64,000 bases of DNA from Flavobacterium difficile (GTDB lineage: Bacteria; Bacteroidota; Bacteroidia; Flavobacteriales; Flavobacteriaceae). Of the stretch, positions 61,182 through 64,000 are shown in pieces. The DNA is taken from contig NZ_JAAJBT010000002.1 of assembly GCF_011392115.1 (NCBI RefSeq), positions 434,001-498,000 of the forward strand. Direction: 5' to 3'. Under the pieces are notes generated by a model. It was not told where the DNA came from. It worked only from the letters and a program-made list of their open reading frames with translations, and searched no databases. The translations under genes and the position numbers were made by a program. The first letter of the stretch is position 1. The number at the start of each line of letters is the position of its first letter.

Positions 61182-63176
61182 ATGAAAGTAACATTACTTT
61201 ATATAACGATTTTTTTAACCTCATGGTTTTCTTCCGCTCAAATTGTAATTAATGAAATAGATCCCGATACACCTTCTACCGATCAAAAGGAATTTATCGA
61301 ACTACATTCTTCTTCACCAAATTTTTCGCTTAACGGTTATGTTTTAGTATTTTATAACGCTACAAGCACTTCACCTTATGGAGGAACATTGAGTTATAAT
61401 GCTATAGATTTAGATGGTTATGTAACGGATATCAATGGAAATTTTTTAGTTGGAAATGTTTTATTAGATCCTGCTCCGGGTTTAGCAATGCTAGATGCTA
61501 CTTTGCAAAATGGTCCGGATGTAATTGCATTGTATCTGGGAGACGCTACAAGTTTTCCATTGAATACTCCAGTAACTTCAACTGGTTTAATTGATGCTAT
61601 TGCTTATTCTAACAATGCAACCAATCAGCCAACTGCTTTAATGACTGCTTTAGGTTTAACAGTTTGTGTAAATGAAAATAGTACTTCTAATGCAGCAAAC
61701 CACTCCATACAAAGAAAAATTGATGGCACTTATGAAGTAAAATTACCTACTCCAGGTATGAACAATGATGGTTCTGGAATTCCAATAAATTACATGACTA
61801 CTACATTTAATGCTCCAAATTATACAGAAGGACAGAATCTGATTCTTACTTTTACTACTACTACACCTGTAACTGCAAATACTACATTCACCATATCTTT
61901 AAATAATGGGAATTTTACAACTGCTGATTATACAGGGCCTACAAGTATTACTCTTTTAGCAGGAAGTACTTCTGCCACAGCTACATTAACCTTAATAGAC
62001 GATGTAATTGAAGAAGGTGACGAAGAATTAATTCTTTTTATTTCAGGTCTTCCAGCATCTATTGTATCGAGTAATAATTCTATTGTTAGACGTGTTGCAG
62101 ACACCGATTTTCAAGTAGCTAACTTTGGAACACCTTTAGCACCAACTTACGGTCAAGTTGCGAGTACAGCGCCACCTGGATATTACGCTTCTTTAGAAGG
62201 TTTATCTGGTGCAGCATTGAAACAGGCTTTACAAGATATTATTGTTAATTCTTCTGTTAGGTTGCATAGTTATGCTGATATGTGGGATATTATTAGAGTT
62301 GCAGACACCAATCCGTTAAACAGCGGGCAAATTTGGGACATGTATTTAGAAATTCCTATGTCGAAACTAGATCAACAAAATAGTAGTAGTATCGTTGGAA
62401 AGTGGAACAGAGAACATATTTTTCCTCAATCGCGTGGTGGTTTTGTTGTGGCTGAAGGCGATTTTGCTGATGGAATAGGATTTTGGCTTTCAACAAGTGC
62501 AGCTGCTACGGTTGATGGTGTGTCAGATGCACATCACATTAGAGCGGAAAATGGTCAAGAAAATTCATCCAGAAATAATAAAAATTATGGAACAACCAAC
62601 TCGGCAACGGTTTATGCTGGTCCGGCTGGTACTCAAGGTTCATGGCGAGGTGATGTAGCTAGAGCTTGTTTTTACATGGCGGTTCGATTTAACGGATTGA
62701 ATGTTTTAAATGGCGATCCAAGTGAAAATAATGCGGGAAATCCTTCAGGAAATATTGGAGATTTAGCTACTTTATTAAGTTGGAATATTTCCGATAAAAG
62801 TGACGATTACGAAATGAGTAGAAACAATTATGTACAAACTTGGCAGAATAATAGAAATCCGTTTATAGATTATCCTTTGTTAGCCGATTATATTTTTGGT
62901 GCTAATTTTGGTCAGCCTTGGTTTGCTGCTTTATCTTCTGAATCTTTTGATGCATCAGAAGTAAAAGTTTTTCCTAATCCAGCTTCAGAACATATTTTTG
63001 TATCCGGATTATTAAGTAGTTCAAAAGTTGAAATTTTTTCTGTTTCTGGAGCAAAAGTATTCGAGAAAATTATAAATCAAGATCAAATGATTCCAATTGA
63101 TTTTGAAACCGGAATGTATTTTGTAAAAATTAGTAATGAAGACAAACAAATAGTAAAAAAAATAATAGTGAAATAA
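61182..63176 (+). CDS. T9SS-secreted endonuclease I family protein
   Basis: A 664-residue exported protein. After a signal peptide (cleavage after about residue 20, SSAQ) comes a lamin-tail-like domain (IVINEIDPDTPSTDQKEFIELHS, about 21-190), a Calx-beta-like domain (about 205-300), and an endonuclease I domain with WNREHIFPQSRGG (His412) and DAHHIRAENGQENSSRNNKNYG, the His-Asn metal site of the family. The last 75 residues are a T9SS sorting domain (VKVFPNPASEHIFVSG...GMYFVKISN). It should degrade extracellular DNA at or beyond the cell surface for nutrients or biofilm remodelling. Start ATG 61182 preferred over TTG 61176. Confidence 0.88.
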   Translation: MKVTLLYITIFLTSWFSSAQIVINEIDPDTPSTDQKEFIELHSSSPNFSLNGYVLVFYNATSTSPYGGTLSYNAIDLDGYVTDINGNFLVGNVLLDPAPGLAMLDATLQNGPDVIALYLGDATSFPLNTPVTSTGLIDAIAYSNNATNQPTALMTALGLTVCVNENSTSNAANHSIQRKIDGTYEVKLPTPGMNNDGSGIPINYMTTTFNAPNYTEGQNLILTFTTTTPVTANTTFTISLNNGNFTTADYTGPTSITLLAGSTSATATLTLIDDVIEEGDEELILFISGLPASIVSSNNSIVRRVADTDFQVANFGTPLAPTYGQVASTAPPGYYASLEGLSGAALKQALQDIIVNSSVRLHSYADMWDIIRVADTNPLNSGQIWDMYLEIPMSKLDQQNSSSIVGKWNREHIFPQSRGGFVVAEGDFADGIGFWLSTSAAATVDGVSDAHHIRAENGQENSSRNNKNYGTTNSATVYAGPAGTQGSWRGDVARACFYMAVRFNGLNVLNGDPSENNAGNPSGNIGDLATLLSWNISDKSDDYEMSRNNYVQTWQNNRNPFIDYPLLADYIFGANFGQPWFAALSSESFDASEVKVFPNPASEHIFVSGLLSSSKVEIFSVSGAKVFEKIINQDQMIPIDFETGMYFVKISNEDKQIVKKIIVK

Positions 63177-63198
63177 CGTAAAATTGTTTCATTATCAA

Positions 63199-63206
63199 TA
63201 TTTTTG
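63199..63206 (+). promoter_or_regulatory. -7 promoter element TATTTTTG for mdh
   Basis: Fits TAnnTTTG, giving a start near 63212 and about 30 bases of leader to the ATG. Confidence 0.5.
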
Positions 63207-63243
63207 TAAAAAATAACAACATCAATATATTTAATTTATTAAA

Positions 63244-64000
63244 ATGAAAGTAACAATAGTAGGAGCAGGGAATGTAGGTGCATCATGTGCAGACGTAATT
63301 TCATACAGAGGAATTGCAAGTGAAGTAGTATTATTAGACATTAAAGAAGGATTTGCAGAAGGAAAAGCAATGGACATCATGCAATGTGCTACAACTACAG
63401 GTTTTAACACACAAGTTTCTGGAGTAACTAATGATTATTCTAAAACAGCTGATTCAGATGTAGTGGTTATTACATCTGGAATTCCAAGAAAACCAGGTAT
63501 GACTCGTGAAGAGTTAATCGGAATTAATGCTGGAATTGTAAAATCAGTGGCTGAAAATATCTTAAAATTTTCTCCAAATACAATTATTGTTGTAGTTTCT
63601 AATCCTATGGACACTATGACTTACTTAACATTAAAAGCTACAGGTTTACCTAAAAACAGAATCATTGGAATGGGTGGTGCTTTAGATAGTTCTCGTTTCA
63701 AATATTATTTATCAAAAGCGTTAAACAAACCAGCTAACGATGTACAAGGAATGGTTATTGGTGGTCACGGTGATACTACAATGATTCCATTAACACGTTT
63801 GGCTTCTTATAATGGTGCGCCAGTGGCTAACTATTTATCTCAAGAAGAATTAGAAAAAGTTGCTGCTGATACTATGGTAGGTGGAGCGACTTTAACAGGT
63901 TTATTAGGTACTTCAGCTTGGTATGCGCCAGGAGCTTCTGTTGCCTATTTAGTAGATTCTATCTTAAACAACCAAAACAGAATGATTGCTTGTTCAGTTT
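63244..64000 (+). CDS. mdh: Malate dehydrogenase (3' end beyond window)
   Basis: The first 252 codons of an LDH-like malate dehydrogenase. The NAD site GAGNVGA (residues 7-13), the ITSGIPRKPGMTREELIGIN loop with the substrate arginines, VVSNPMDTMTYL and the catalytic histidine in IGGHGDTTMIP are all present. It interconverts malate and oxaloacetate in the TCA cycle with NAD. Arg in the mobile loop (PRKPGMTR) fits malate over lactate. The gene runs off the right edge, with no stop in the window. Confidence 0.95.
   Translation, partial: MKVTIVGAGNVGASCADVISYRGIASEVVLLDIKEGFAEGKAMDIMQCATTTGFNTQVSGVTNDYSKTADSDVVVITSGIPRKPGMTREELIGINAGIVKSVAENILKFSPNTIIVVVSNPMDTMTYLTLKATGLPKNRIIGMGGALDSSRFKYYLSKALNKPANDVQGMVIGGHGDTTMIPLTRLASYNGAPVANYLSQEELEKVAADTMVGGATLTGLLGTSAWYAPGASVAYLVDSILNNQNRMIACSV

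Overview
The window looks like a chromosomal stretch of a Flavobacteriaceae member (Bacteroidota, Flavobacterium-like). The evidence is the AT-rich coding, a fused CcoN/CcoO oxidase subunit with a one-haem CcoP, promoters with the TAnnTTTG -7 element, two proteins with type IX secretion (T9SS) C-terminal tails, a fused E1 alpha/beta 2-oxoacid dehydrogenase, and a tmRNA whose tag ends GENTYALAA.

Layout. 0-14 kb: a secreted hydrolase and an RNA methylase, then an oxygen/respiration block: a Crp/Fnr regulator, copper ATPase CcoI, CcoS, CcoNO, CcoQ, CcoP, CcoG, CcoH and a DsbD-like membrane protein, followed by hemN and a purine nucleoside phosphorylase. Four promoters here (ccoI, ccoS, hemN, phosphorylase) carry the same 14-bp palindrome (ATGAyAnnTrTCAT) centred exactly 36.5 bp upstream of the last base of the -7 element, which points to one FNR-type regulon. 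14.2-15.6 kb is repeat-filled and holds no gene.

15.6-23.9 kb is a defence-type island. It contains a MazG-like pyrophosphohydrolase overlapping a GIY-YIG / Schlafen-type helicase / S24-like protein, an AvcD-like anti-phage dCTP deaminase, a small membrane protein with a charged 49-residue partner, and a cassette of metallo-beta-lactamase-fold, P-loop and PD-(D/E)XK-like genes bracketed by two broken DUF262 (GmrSD-type) gene remnants. Two similar 19-codon ORFs sit immediately before the deaminase and the membrane gene. 24-32.5 kb has small secreted proteins, a LamG/T9SS surface protein, and large tandem repeats (a 129-bp minisatellite and heptamer arrays).

32.5-40.3 kb is a signalling block: a membrane hydrolase, a LuxR-type response regulator, a LytTR regulator with a degenerate receiver, a small lipoprotein, a TPR histidine kinase, a six-helix membrane protein, a gasdermin-like protein and a Tim44-like protein. 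Three promoters (the MazG operon, the membrane hydrolase, and the LytTR gene itself) carry two ACCGTAAA half-sites 22 bp apart, with TAnnTT at an identical distance downstream. This layout fits a LytTR-family binding site and would tie the defence island to the LytTR gene 19 kb away.

40.3-64 kb is mostly ordinary chromosome: an antitoxin with a broken AbiEii-type toxin, ssrA, a lysine/alanine-dehydrogenase-like enzyme, a fucose-permease-like transporter, an NhaC-type transporter behind a possible minimal SAM riboswitch, a winged-helix regulon with a shared palindrome, kdsA, YeeE/YedE transporters, clpS, prmA, a dehydrogenase E1 fusion, a degenerate M1-like peptidase fused to a barrel, a secreted endonuclease I, and the 5' part of mdh.

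All calls are by eye from the sequence; no database search was run. Start codons were moved where an upstream TTG/GTG start or a signal peptide position made the longest ORF unlikely.
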